NCBI GenBank assembly: GCA_040376925.1
Contig: JBEIPU010000116.1
Span: 1 to 13,161, forward strand
DNA: 13,161 nt
Direction of reading: 5' to 3'
Source: RAM1 sp040376925
GTDB lineage: Bacteria > Pseudomonadota > Gammaproteobacteria > Burkholderiales > Burkholderiaceae_C
Program-made: the position numbers and the translations under genes
Notes under the pieces: model-generated
The model's input: only the letters and a program-made list of their open reading frames with translations
The model's database searches: none
What the model was told of the DNA's origin: nothing
Shown: piece by piece, positions 6,114-12,960 of the stretch
Numbering within the stretch: position 1 is the first letter of the stretch
Layout: each line of letters starts with the position of its first letter

Positions 6114-7788
6114 CCAGCAGCTTCAGGCGGGTGCCGGCTTCGGGCTCGTCGGTGGCGTCGGCATAGCCCGCACCGGGCGGGGCCCGCCACAGCAGCTTGC
6201 CGTCGGACAGCTCCACGCGATAGGCGCCCTGGGCAAATGTGCTTTCCACCAGCCGGGTTGCCTCGCGCGACAGCGCCGCGCTGCGGATCAGCAGGGCGAC
6301 CTCGCTGTTGAGGTTTTTGGAGCGCAGGTCCAGGTTCATCGAGCCGATGATGGCCAGACGGCCGTCAATGATCACCGCCTTGGAGTGCAGGCTGGCGCGC
6401 GATGCACCGGCCTTGGAGCCGCCCCCGCTGGAGCCCAGCCACAGCCCGCGCCGGCCGCTGCCCGAGCCGGACAGGCCGCCGGCGGTCTGCTCGGTGGCGC
6501 GCATCTCGTGCAGCTCGATGCCCAGGCCCAGCAGGTCGCGCCGGTAGCGTGCGTAGCCCGCATGGGCGGCCGGCGCGTCGTTGGACGCCAGTGAATTGGT
6601 CAGCACCCGGATGCGCACGCCGCGCGCGCGCGCCTGGGCAAAGGTTTTCATCATCTCGGCGCCCGGCACAAAGTACGGCGAGATGATCAATATGTCCTGC
6701 CTGGCCTGCAGCATCAGCGCCAGCAGGCCGTCCACCACGGTGTCGCTGGCGTCAGCCTCGTCTTCGTCGGGGCCGATCTTGTCGGGCTTGTCCACCATGA
6801 GGCGCGACGGCGCCCAGGTGAGGGTCACGCGCCGCAGGTCCATCGGCGCGCGTTCCTGGGCCTGGGCGGAGGTCATGGTCACATCAGGCAGCACCGTGGT
6901 GCTGGCGGTCACCGGCAGGGAGGCCGGCACCGCCGCAGCCTGCTGGGGAACGCCCACGCGTGACGGGTCACTGGCCGCCGGCGCCTGCTCCGATGCCTTC
7001 TTGCGCAGCAGGGCCAGGTCGTCTGGCGACAAAAGGGTCTGCACCGGGTAGGCCAGCTCGTCGTTCCAGTAGCGGTCAAAGCTGGCCGACATGTCGCGCA
7101 CGATGCGGCCCCAGGCCAGCACGTCCAGGTCGACGAAGTTGCTTTTCTCCCCGCTGCCGAAATAGGCGTCGCCCAGGTTGCGCCCGCCGGCGATGCCCAT
7201 GGCGTTGTCGGCCAGGAACAGCTTGTTGTGCATGCGTTTCTGGATGCGCGACACATCATGCAGCGAGCCCAGCAGCCGCCCCAGCAGCGAGCTGCGCGAA
7301 CCGGTCAACGGGTTGAACAGGCGGATTTCCACATTGGGCTCGAACTGCAGCAGCAGCACCTGGGCGTCCTGCCCCACGGTGTTGAAGTCGTCCAGCAGCA
7401 GCCGGACCTTGACGCCGCGGCGTGCCGCGTCGCGCAGGCGTTGCAGCAGGATTTCGGTGCTGGCGTCGGCATGGATGGCGTAGTACTGCAGGTCCAGGCT
7501 GCGTTGCGCGCCTTCAATCAGTGCCAGGCGGCTGGTGAAGGCCGCGTCCACGCTGTCCAGCAGGTGAAAGCCCGAATCGCTGCGGGCCCCGGACTGGGCC
7601 CGGCGGGCCTGGACCAGCTGGCCCAGCGGGGTGGCGTCGGGCGCATTGAACGCGGTAGAGGGCGACCGGGCGGTGTTGGCGGGCAGGCTGGCGCAGCCCG
7701 TGGCCCATGCGGTAATGAGCATCATGGCGGCAAGGCGCCAGAAGGACGAGCGGCGTGGGGCATCGGCGCGGGGCGGTGGGATGTACAT
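6073..7788 (-). CDS. Phospholipase D/cardiolipin synthase-like lipoprotein (ClsC-type)
   Basis: A 571-residue member of the phospholipase D superfamily with both HKD motifs: HNKLFLAD (H187, K189, D194) followed by GGRNLGDAY, and HSKAVIID (H468, K470, D475) followed by IGSMNLDLRS. These residues perform phosphatidyl transfer or hydrolysis, and the pattern is closest to bacterial ClsC/YmdC-type cardiolipin synthases. The N-terminus has arginines (12, 13, 18), a short hydrophobic stretch and WATGC at 28-32, a plausible though imperfect lipobox, so the protein is probably lipid-anchored (inference). The chosen start (7788) gives this signal; the frame remains open to 7869. It is about 100 residues longer than E. 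coli ClsC; extra length lies in an Ala/Pro/Ser-rich region (about 266-312) and a Gly/Ser-rich loop (436-465) just before the second HKD. The gene is monocistronic and convergent with the mocR-like gene. Confidence 0.9.
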   Translation of the reverse strand: MYIPPPRADAPRRSSFWRLAAMMLITAWATGCASLPANTARSPSTAFNAPDATPLGQLVQARRAQSGARSDSGFHLLDSVDAAFTSRLALIEGAQRSLDLQYYAIHADASTEILLQRLRDAARRGVKVRLLLDDFNTVGQDAQVLLLQFEPNVEIRLFNPLTGSRSSLLGRLLGSLHDVSRIQKRMHNKLFLADNAMGIAGGRNLGDAYFGSGEKSNFVDLDVLAWGRIVRDMSASFDRYWNDELAYPVQTLLSPDDLALLRKKASEQAPAASDPSRVGVPQQAAAVPASLPVTASTTVLPDVTMTSAQAQERAPMDLRRVTLTWAPSRLMVDKPDKIGPDEDEADASDTVVDGLLALMLQARQDILIISPYFVPGAEMMKTFAQARARGVRIRVLTNSLASNDAPAAHAGYARYRRDLLGLGIELHEMRATEQTAGGLSGSGSGRRGLWLGSSGGGSKAGASRASLHSKAVIIDGRLAIIGSMNLDLRSKNLNSEVALLIRSAALSREATRLVESTFAQGAYRVELSDGKLLWRAPPGAGYADATDEPEAGTRLKLLVKVLGPLAPDEML

Positions 7789-7897
7789 GGATGGGCCCAC
7801 TGTAGCCGCGCGCCCCGCTTCCAAGTGGGTTGGCCGGGTCAGCCGCCACCGGCAAACCCTGACAGACAAACGCTTACAGATGAAAGGGCAGGCCCTG

Positions 7898-7919
7898 GAC
7901 GCGCTTTTTTGCGCGCGTC
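7898..7919. other. GC-rich hairpin at the uup stop codon, possible weak terminator
   Basis: GACGCGC (7898-7904) pairs perfectly with GCGCGTC (7913-7919), leaving an 8-base loop that contains a run of six T (7905-7910). The structure includes the uup stop codon. The T/A run sits in the loop and not after the stem, so it is not a canonical intrinsic terminator; a stalling or mRNA-stability role is possible. The rest of the gap 7789-7917 must hold the promoter of the PLD gene, but I see no convincing -35/-10 pair. Confidence 0.35.
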
Positions 7920-9789
7920 AGGCCCCGCCCAGCGCTTCCCAGCGCTCCAGCGCAGCCAGCAGGTCGTCGTCGATCTGCGCGCTGCGGCTGGTCAGGTCTG
8001 CCGCGCGCTGGGCGTCGCGGCTGTACAGGCTGCCGTCGGCCAGCTCGGCGGCAATGGCCTTCTGCTCGGCTTCCAGCGCTTCAATCCGCTGGGGCAGGGC
8101 CTCCAGCTCGCGCTGGTCCTTGTAGCTGAGCTTCTTTCGCGCGGGCGCCGGCGCTGCGGGGGCGGGCGCTGGTGCTGGCGCGGCCGCGCGCGCCGCCGGC
8201 CTGGCGGCCGCGTCGCGGATGGTCTGCGCGCGGCGCGATTGCGTGAGCCAGTCCTGCACGCCGCCTTCGTATTCGCGCCACAGGCCGTTGCCCTCAAAGG
8301 CGATGGTGCTGGTTACCACGTTGTCCAGGAAGGTGCGGTCGTGGCTCACCAGGAACACCGTGCCGTCGTAGTTCTGCAGCAGGTCTTCCAGCAGTTCCAG
8401 CGTGTCGATGTCCAGGTCGTTGGTGGGCTCGTCCAGCACCAGCACGTTGGCCGGGCGGGCAAACAGGCGCGCCAGCAGCAGGCGGTTGCGCTCGCCGCCG
8501 CTGAGCGAGCGCACCGGCGACGTGGCCCGCGCGGGCGAGAACAAAAAGTCGCCGAGGTAGCTCTTGACGTGCTGGCGTTTGTTGCCGATCTCGATCCATT
8601 CGCTGCCGGGGCTGATGAAGTCTTCCAGCGTGGCGTCCAGGTTCAGCGCATTGCGCATCTGGTCAAAGTACGCCACCTGCAGGTTGGCGCCCTGGCGGAT
8701 CTTGCCGCTGTCGGGGGCCAGCTCGCCCAGGATGAGCTTGAGCAGCGTGGTCTTGCCCGCGCCGTTGGGGCCGATCAGCCCGACCTTGTCGCCGCGCAGG
8801 ATGGTCCCGGTGAAGTTGCGCACGATGGGCTTGTCGCCAAACGACTTGCTTACCTCGGTCAGCTCGGCCACGATCTTGCCGCTGCTCTGTCCAGAGGCAA
8901 TGTCCAGCTTGACGCTGCCCAGTGCCTCGCGCCGGGCCTCGCGCCGCGCGCGCAGCGCCTCCAGCCGGTTGATGCGGGCCACGGCCCGGGTGCGGCGGGC
9001 TTCCACGCCCTTGCGGATCCAGATTTCCTCCTGGGCCAGCAGCTTGTCGGCGCGGGCGTTGATGACCGCCTCCTGGGCCAGTTGCTCTTCCTTGAGCACC
9101 AGGTACTGGCTGAAGTTGCCCGGGTACGAACGCAGGATGCCGCGGTCCAGTTCCACGATGCGCGTGGCCACGCGGTCCAGGAAGGTGCGGTCGTGGGTGA
9201 TGGTGACCACGCTGCCCTTGAAGTCCACCAGCAGGCCTTCCAGCCATTCGATCGAATCCAGGTCCAGGTGGTTGGTGGGCTCGTCCAGCAGCAGCACGTC
9301 CGGGCGCGTCACCAGTGCCTGGCCCAGCGCCACACGCTTTTTGGTGCCGCCCGACAGCGTGGCGATGGTGGCGTCGCGGTCCAGGTGCAGGCGCTGCAGG
9401 GTTTCTTCCACCCGCTGCTCCCAGTTCCAGCCGTCCTGCGCCTCGATCTGCCCCTGCAGGGCGTCCAGGTCGCCGTCGCCGTGGCTGTACTGGTCGATCC
9501 ATGCCCGCACATTGGCCACGCCCGCTGAGACTGCGGCAAACACGGTGTCGGCCGGGTCCAGCACGGGTTCCTGCGCCACGTAGGCAATGCGCAGGCCCTG
9601 CTGGAGCTGGAGCGTTCCGTCGTCGGCTTTTTCAAGCCCGCCCAGAATCTTGAGCAGGGAGGATTTGCCCGCGCCGTTGCGCCCGATCAGGCCCACGCGT
9701 TCAGCGGACTCGATGGCGATGTCGGTGTGGTCGAGCAGCGCAACGTGGCCAAAGGCGAGTTGCGCGTTGAGTAGGGTAATGAGTGCCAT
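7918..9789 (-). CDS. uup: ABC-F ATPase Uup
   Basis: A 623-residue soluble protein with two ABC ATPase domains and no membrane segments, the ABC-F arrangement. Domain 1: Walker A GRNGAGKS (36-43), signature LSGGT (145-149), Walker B LLLDEPTNHLD (166-176). A helical, charged interdomain linker spans about 230-300 (EEIWIRKGVEARRTRAVARINRL region). Domain 2: Walker A GPNGAGKT (340-347), signature LSGGE (429-433), Walker B LVLDEPTNDLD (450-460). After an Ala/Pro-rich tether (about 529-551) comes a C-terminal coiled coil (553-619) beginning KKLSYKDQRELEALP, diagnostic of Uup rather than EttA or YheS. E. coli Uup (635 residues) acts on ribosomes and influences transposon precise excision and branched DNA tolerance. 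The gene stands alone and is divergent from the molybdenum hydroxylase operon across 110 bases. The ATG lacks an obvious Shine-Dalgarno sequence. Confidence 0.95.
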   Translation of the reverse strand: MALITLLNAQLAFGHVALLDHTDIAIESAERVGLIGRNGAGKSSLLKILGGLEKADDGTLQLQQGLRIAYVAQEPVLDPADTVFAAVSAGVANVRAWIDQYSHGDGDLDALQGQIEAQDGWNWEQRVEETLQRLHLDRDATIATLSGGTKKRVALGQALVTRPDVLLLDEPTNHLDLDSIEWLEGLLVDFKGSVVTITHDRTFLDRVATRIVELDRGILRSYPGNFSQYLVLKEEQLAQEAVINARADKLLAQEEIWIRKGVEARRTRAVARINRLEALRARREARREALGSVKLDIASGQSSGKIVAELTEVSKSFGDKPIVRNFTGTILRGDKVGLIGPNGAGKTTLLKLILGELAPDSGKIRQGANLQVAYFDQMRNALNLDATLEDFISPGSEWIEIGNKRQHVKSYLGDFLFSPARATSPVRSLSGGERNRLLLARLFARPANVLVLDEPTNDLDIDTLELLEDLLQNYDGTVFLVSHDRTFLDNVVTSTIAFEGNGLWREYEGGVQDWLTQSRRAQTIRDAAARPAARAAAPAPAPAPAAPAPARKKLSYKDQRELEALPQRIEALEAEQKAIAAELADGSLYSRDAQRAADLTSRSAQIDDDLLAALERWEALGGA

Positions 9790-9854
9790 GGGAGTGCGGG
9801 ATTATCCGGTGCGTTTGCGCGGGGGCGCCCCTATCGCCCGCCGGGGCGGGTCGA

Positions 9855-9893
9855 TATAGTCAGCCGCATGGGGCCGGGGGCGGCTTTGAGGAG
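9855..9893 (+). promoter_or_regulatory. Candidate promoter -10 and start-deciding RBS for the molybdenum hydroxylase operon
   Basis: TATAGT at 9855-9860 is a good -10 match, although no convincing -35 hexamer is found about 17 bases upstream. Transcription would begin near 9867, giving a leader of some 33 bases. GAGGAG at 9888-9893 is a strong Shine-Dalgarno sequence 6 bases before the TTG at 9900. This, and the lack of an ATG in frame near the family N-terminus, decides the start. A GC-rich palindrome (CCCGCC/GGCGGG, around 9837-9850) sits just upstream of the -10. Confidence 0.45.
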
Positions 9894-9899
9894 CTTCAT

Positions 9900-10352
9900 T
9901 TGGAACTGCAAATCAACGGCAAGCCGGTGCAGGCCGACGCCGACCCGGCCATGCCGCTGCTGTGGGTGCTGCGTGACGTGCTCAACATGACGGGCACCAA
10001 ATTCGGCTGCGGCGTTGCGGCCTGCGGCGCCTGCACCGTGCGGGTGGACGGCCAGGCGGTGCGCTCGTGCGTCACGCCTGTGTCCACCGTGGCGGGCAAG
10101 CGCATCCAGACCATCGAGGCGCTGGGCGCGCCCGGCAAGCCGCACCCGCTGCAGCAGGCCTGGATCGCCGAACAGGTGCCCCAGTGCGGATACTGCCAAA
10201 GCGGCATGCTGATGGCTGCGGCCGCGCTGCTGGAGAAAAAGCCCAAGCCCAGCGACGCGGACATCGACGCCGCCATGACCAACATCTGCCGCTGCGGCAC
10301 CTACCAGCGCGTGCGGGCCGCGATCAAGCGCGCAGCGGGGGTTAAAACGTGA
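9900..10352 (+). CDS. iorA: (2Fe-2S)-binding small subunit of a molybdenum hydroxylase (isoquinoline 1-oxidoreductase alpha-like)
   Basis: A 150-residue electron-transfer subunit with all eight cysteines for two [2Fe-2S] clusters. The plant-ferredoxin-type N-terminal cluster uses C37, C42, C45 and C57 (CX4CX2CX11C, in GCGVAACGACTV), and the helical C-terminal cluster uses C96, C99, C130 and C132 (CGYCQSGM ... NICRCGTY). Length and order match the alpha subunit of isoquinoline 1-oxidoreductase (about 152 residues) and CoxS-like proteins. It carries electrons from the molybdenum centre of the partner subunit. Translation is inferred to begin at TTG 9900, giving MELQINGKPV, because GAGGAG lies 6 bases upstream and no ATG is available; the longer in-frame extension looks non-coding. 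It has no signal peptide of its own. Its stop overlaps the GTG of the large subunit (GTGA), so synthesis is coupled. The symbol denotes family type, not a proven substrate. Confidence 0.88.
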   Translation: MELQINGKPVQADADPAMPLLWVLRDVLNMTGTKFGCGVAACGACTVRVDGQAVRSCVTPVSTVAGKRIQTIEALGAPGKPHPLQQAWIAEQVPQCGYCQSGMLMAAAALLEKKPKPSDADIDAAMTNICRCGTYQRVRAAIKRAAGVKT

Positions 10353-12616
10353 AGCGGCGCGCGCTGCTGTTGACGGCTGCGGGTGCCACCGGAGCCCTGG
10401 TCGTGGGGTGGAGCGTGCTGCCCCAGCGCTCGCGCCTGGGGTCAGCGCGGACCATGCTCAAGACGGAGGGGGACATCGCCCTCAATGGCTGGATCAAGAT
10501 TGCAGCCGACGGCTGCATCATCATCGCCATGCCGCGCAGTGAAATGGGCCAGGGCGTGCACACGGCGTTGCCCATGCTGGCCGCCGAAGAGCTGGACGTG
10601 CCGCTGTCCAGGGTGCGCATCGAACAGGCCGGCGCCGACGCCATCTACGGCAACGTGGCGATGCAGCTGTCTGCATTGCCGTTCCATCCACTGGAGTCCG
10701 AAGGCATTGAAAAGCCATTGAAGATCAAGTCCGGCGAATGGATGGTCGGCAAGATCGCGCGCGAGCTGGGCATCAATGCCACGGGCGGGTCGTCTACCGT
10801 GGCCGACGCCTGGGACGTGCTGCGCCTGGCTGCTGGCACGGCGCGCGCCTCCTTGCTGGGCGCGGCGTCACTGCAGTGGAAGCTGCCCGTGGCGGAGATG
10901 ACGGTCGCCAACGGCGTGATTTCGCACCCCTCGGGCAAATCGGCGCCCTATGGCGAATTTGCCCAGTACGCTGCGGCAACGCCGCCGGGCACGGTGCGGC
11001 TCAAGGACCGCAAGGACTGGAAGCTCATCGGACAGCCCGCCCCCCGGCTGGACCTGCCGGCCAAGGTCGACGGGACGGCCCGGTTCGGGCTGGACGTCCG
11101 GCTGCCGGGCCTGCTGTATGCCGCCGTGCGCATGTGCCCCATGCTGGGCGGCTCGCCGGGGGCGATCCAGTCCAATGCGGCGCTGGCGCTGCCAGGGGTG
11201 CTGCGCCTGGTGCGCCTGCCGGCTTACGCCGGCTCCACCGCAGGGTTCGCCGTGGTGGGCAAAACCACCTGGCACGCGCGCCAGGGCGCCCAGGCCGTGG
11301 ACGTGCAATGGCAGCAGCGGCCGCGCGGGGCGCTGGACACGCAACGCATCCGGGCCGATCTGGAAAACGCGGTTCGTACCGGCGCCGGTACCACCTTCTT
11401 TGAACAGGGCGCGATCGCCGCCGCAGAGGGTCAGGCCGTGCGCACGGTGCAGGCGTTGTACAGCGCACCCTATCTGGCCCACGCAACGATGGAGCCGATG
11501 AACTGCACGGCGCAGGTGCGCGACGGCAAGGTCGAGGTCTGGGTGCCCACCCAGGTGCCGCAGATGGCGCGCGCCATCGCCGCGCAGGTCGCCGGTGTGG
11601 CGGTGCAGGACGTGACCGTGCACGTCACATTGCTGGGCGGCGGTTTTGGCCGCCGGCTGGAGGTGGATTGCGTGGCGCAGGCCGTGCGCGTGGCAATGGA
11701 CTGCGCCGGCGCGCCGGTGCAGCTGTCCTGGTCGCGCGAAGAGGACACCATGCATGACTTCTACCGGCCCATGCACGTGGCCCTGCTGCGAGCCTCCATC
11801 GACGGCGCGGGCCGTGTCAACAGCCTGCGCATCAAGTCTGCGGGCGACGCCATCACGCCACGATGGCTGGGCCGCAACCTGCCGGGCATGGCGGGTCCGG
11901 TAGACATGGCCGACAAAACCACCGCAGAAGGCCTGTTCGACCGCCCCTATGGCATTCCCCATCAGCAGATGGAGCATGTGGCCACCCGTATGGGCGTGCC
12001 TGTGGGCTTTTGGCGCTCGGTGGGCCATTCACACAATGCCTTCTTTACCGAGAGCTTTGTGGATGAACTCGCGGCGGACCTGAAACTGGACCCCCTTGAA
12101 CTGCGCCGCAAGCTGTTGGCGGGTGTGCCCCGGTACCTGGCCGTGCTCAACCTCGCCGCAGAAAAGGCCGGATGGGGCAAACCCCTGCCGGCAGGGCAGG
12201 CGCGCGGCGTGGCGCTGCATGAATCCTTTGGCTCGATCGTGGCGCAGGTGGCCGAAGTGTCCGTGCAGAACGGCCGCCCCCGGGTGCATCGTGTGGTGTG
12301 CGCCATGGACTGCGGCACCGTCGTGAATCCGGGCATCGTGGCCCAGCAGATGGAAAGCGCCGTGGTGTTCGCCCTCACAGCAGCATTGCACGGCCGCATT
12401 GACATCCAGGGCGGCGTTGTCCAGCAGTCCAATTTCCCTTCGTACCCGATCGCCAGCCTGCCGGAGGTGCCCCACGTCCAGACCTGGTTGGTGGCCAGCC
12501 AGCGGGCACCGGGTGGAGTGGGCGAGCCCGGTGTGCCGCCGCTGGCGCCCGCTGTGGCGAACGCCTTGTATGCGCTGACCGGCAAACGCTTGCGCGCACT
12601 TCCACTGACTGTCTGA
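10349..12616 (+). CDS. iorB: Molybdopterin-binding large subunit of a molybdenum hydroxylase (isoquinoline 1-oxidoreductase beta-like)
   Basis: A 755-residue xanthine-dehydrogenase-superfamily catalytic subunit beginning at GTG in a 4-base overlap with the small-subunit stop. The start MKRRALLLTAAGATGALVVGW has an Arg pair and a hydrophobic core like the twin-arginine leaders of IorB-type proteins, suggesting the folded complex is exported or membrane-anchored on the periplasmic side (inference). Motifs: MGQGVHTALPML (66-77), the aldehyde-oxidase a/b hammerhead region (about 235-320, from KVDGTARFGLDVR), HATMEPMNCTA (378-388), the cofactor-binding GGGFGRR (430-436), WRSVGHSHNAFFTESFVDELA region (555-575), MDCGTVVNPG (653-662), and the catalytic glutamate E726 in GGVGEPGVPPLAPA. 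Such enzymes hydroxylate N-heterocycles or oxidise aldehydes using water. No FAD subunit is encoded here, so electrons probably go to a quinone or cytochrome. The true substrate is unknown. The stop lies 10 bases before the first rRNA promoter. Confidence 0.9.
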   Translation: MKRRALLLTAAGATGALVVGWSVLPQRSRLGSARTMLKTEGDIALNGWIKIAADGCIIIAMPRSEMGQGVHTALPMLAAEELDVPLSRVRIEQAGADAIYGNVAMQLSALPFHPLESEGIEKPLKIKSGEWMVGKIARELGINATGGSSTVADAWDVLRLAAGTARASLLGAASLQWKLPVAEMTVANGVISHPSGKSAPYGEFAQYAAATPPGTVRLKDRKDWKLIGQPAPRLDLPAKVDGTARFGLDVRLPGLLYAAVRMCPMLGGSPGAIQSNAALALPGVLRLVRLPAYAGSTAGFAVVGKTTWHARQGAQAVDVQWQQRPRGALDTQRIRADLENAVRTGAGTTFFEQGAIAAAEGQAVRTVQALYSAPYLAHATMEPMNCTAQVRDGKVEVWVPTQVPQMARAIAAQVAGVAVQDVTVHVTLLGGGFGRRLEVDCVAQAVRVAMDCAGAPVQLSWSREEDTMHDFYRPMHVALLRASIDGAGRVNSLRIKSAGDAITPRWLGRNLPGMAGPVDMADKTTAEGLFDRPYGIPHQQMEHVATRMGVPVGFWRSVGHSHNAFFTESFVDELAADLKLDPLELRRKLLAGVPRYLAVLNLAAEKAGWGKPLPAGQARGVALHESFGSIVAQVAEVSVQNGRPRVHRVVCAMDCGTVVNPGIVAQQMESAVVFALTAALHGRIDIQGGVVQQSNFPSYPIASLPEVPHVQTWLVASQRAPGGVGEPGVPPLAPAVANALYALTGKRLRALPLTV

Positions 12617-12626
12617 ACGGGCGGAA

Positions 12627-12673
12627 TTGAAGACCTCAAAACCCGTGCTATAGTCGCAGGCTCTGCTGAAAAC
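12627..12673 (+). promoter_or_regulatory. rRNA operon promoter P1
   Basis: TTGAAG (12627-12632), a 16-base spacer and TATAGT (12649-12654) make a sigma70-type promoter. It is followed after 4 bases by GGCTCTGCTGAAAAC (12659-12673), the initial transcribed sequence repeated at P2 and nearly at P3. The -35 begins only 10 bases after the stop codon of the upstream gene, and I see no terminator between them. TGCTGAA (12664-12670) can pair with TTCAGCA (12707-12713), so the P1 transcript may begin with a hairpin. Confidence 0.7.
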
Positions 12674-12734
12674 GGTGATCAAAAGCCGGGTTGCCCAGGC
12701 GAACCATTCAGCAAAGAAAAAAACTTGGATTCGT

Positions 12735-12783
12735 TTGACGGAATCAAAAAATCCGGTATAGAATTCAAGGCTCTGCTGAAAAC
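12735..12783 (+). promoter_or_regulatory. rRNA operon promoter P2
   Basis: TTGACG (12735-12740), a 16-base spacer and TATAGA (12757-12762) form the second tandem promoter. An A-rich tract (12713-12723) just upstream could act as an UP element for the RNA polymerase alpha subunit. The initial transcribed sequence GGCTCTGCTGAAAAC (12769-12783) is identical to that of P1. The -10 is 108 bases downstream of the P1 -10. Confidence 0.8.
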
Positions 12784-12824
12784 GAAGTGAAAGCAACGAA
12801 GCAAGCAGAAAAGGGAATCGAAGG

Positions 12825-12872
12825 TTGATCGAATCGCAAGAAACGATGTATAATTCGAGGCTCTGCTAAAAC
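12825..12872 (+). promoter_or_regulatory. rRNA operon promoter P3
   Basis: TTGATC (12825-12830), an 18-base spacer and a perfect TATAAT (12849-12854) form the third promoter, 92 bases after P2. The short TCGA discriminator leads into GGCTCTGCTAAAAC (12859-12872), one base shorter in effect than the P1/P2 version. Purine-rich, AT-rich DNA (12781-12815) precedes it. Confidence 0.8.
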
Positions 12873-12915
12873 AGCAAATACGAAAGTAAATGCCAATTAG
12901 TAGAAACCCTGAAGT

Positions 12916-12960
12916 TTGACAGGTCTTTCAAAAACATGTCATAATTCAAGGCTTCGCTGA
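12916..12960 (+). promoter_or_regulatory. rRNA operon promoter P4 (proximal)
   Basis: A perfect TTGACA (12916-12921), an 18-base spacer and CATAAT (12940-12945) form the fourth promoter, 91 bases after P3. It is followed by GGCTTCGCTGA (12950-12960), a diverged copy of the repeated initial transcribed sequence. As the promoter nearest the leader structure, it is the likely main start for the rRNA transcript, though relative strengths cannot be read from sequence. Confidence 0.82.

Noticed and set aside
7891..7919. An intrinsic terminator after uup
   Set aside because: A good 7-base stem exists, but the T/A run is in the loop and no U run follows the stem in the direction of uup transcription. 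It is listed only as a possible hairpin.
7228..9528. A 766-codon plus-strand open frame opposite uup and the PLD gene
   Set aside because: Composition is Gln/Ala/Val/Gly-rich with no domain, and both genes on the other strand carry intact catalytic motifs. It is a shadow frame.
9801..9806. A minus-strand -10 box (GATAAT) 12 bases upstream of the uup ATG, implying an almost leaderless mRNA
   Set aside because: The hexamer is good, but there is no -35-like sequence at the right distance and one hexamer is weak evidence. It could be checked by 5'-end mapping.
10868..12028. A 386-codon minus-strand open frame opposite the molybdopterin subunit
   Set aside because: His/Gln/Arg-rich sequence without family features, fully inside a well-supported gene on the other strand.
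12617..12950. A CRISPR-like array or tRNA cluster suggested by the regularly spaced repeats
   Set aside because: The repeated piece is only about 15 bases, the spacing is uneven (108, 92, 91), and each copy sits just after a -10 box. Tandem promoters explain it; no tRNA cloverleaf or CCA end was found.
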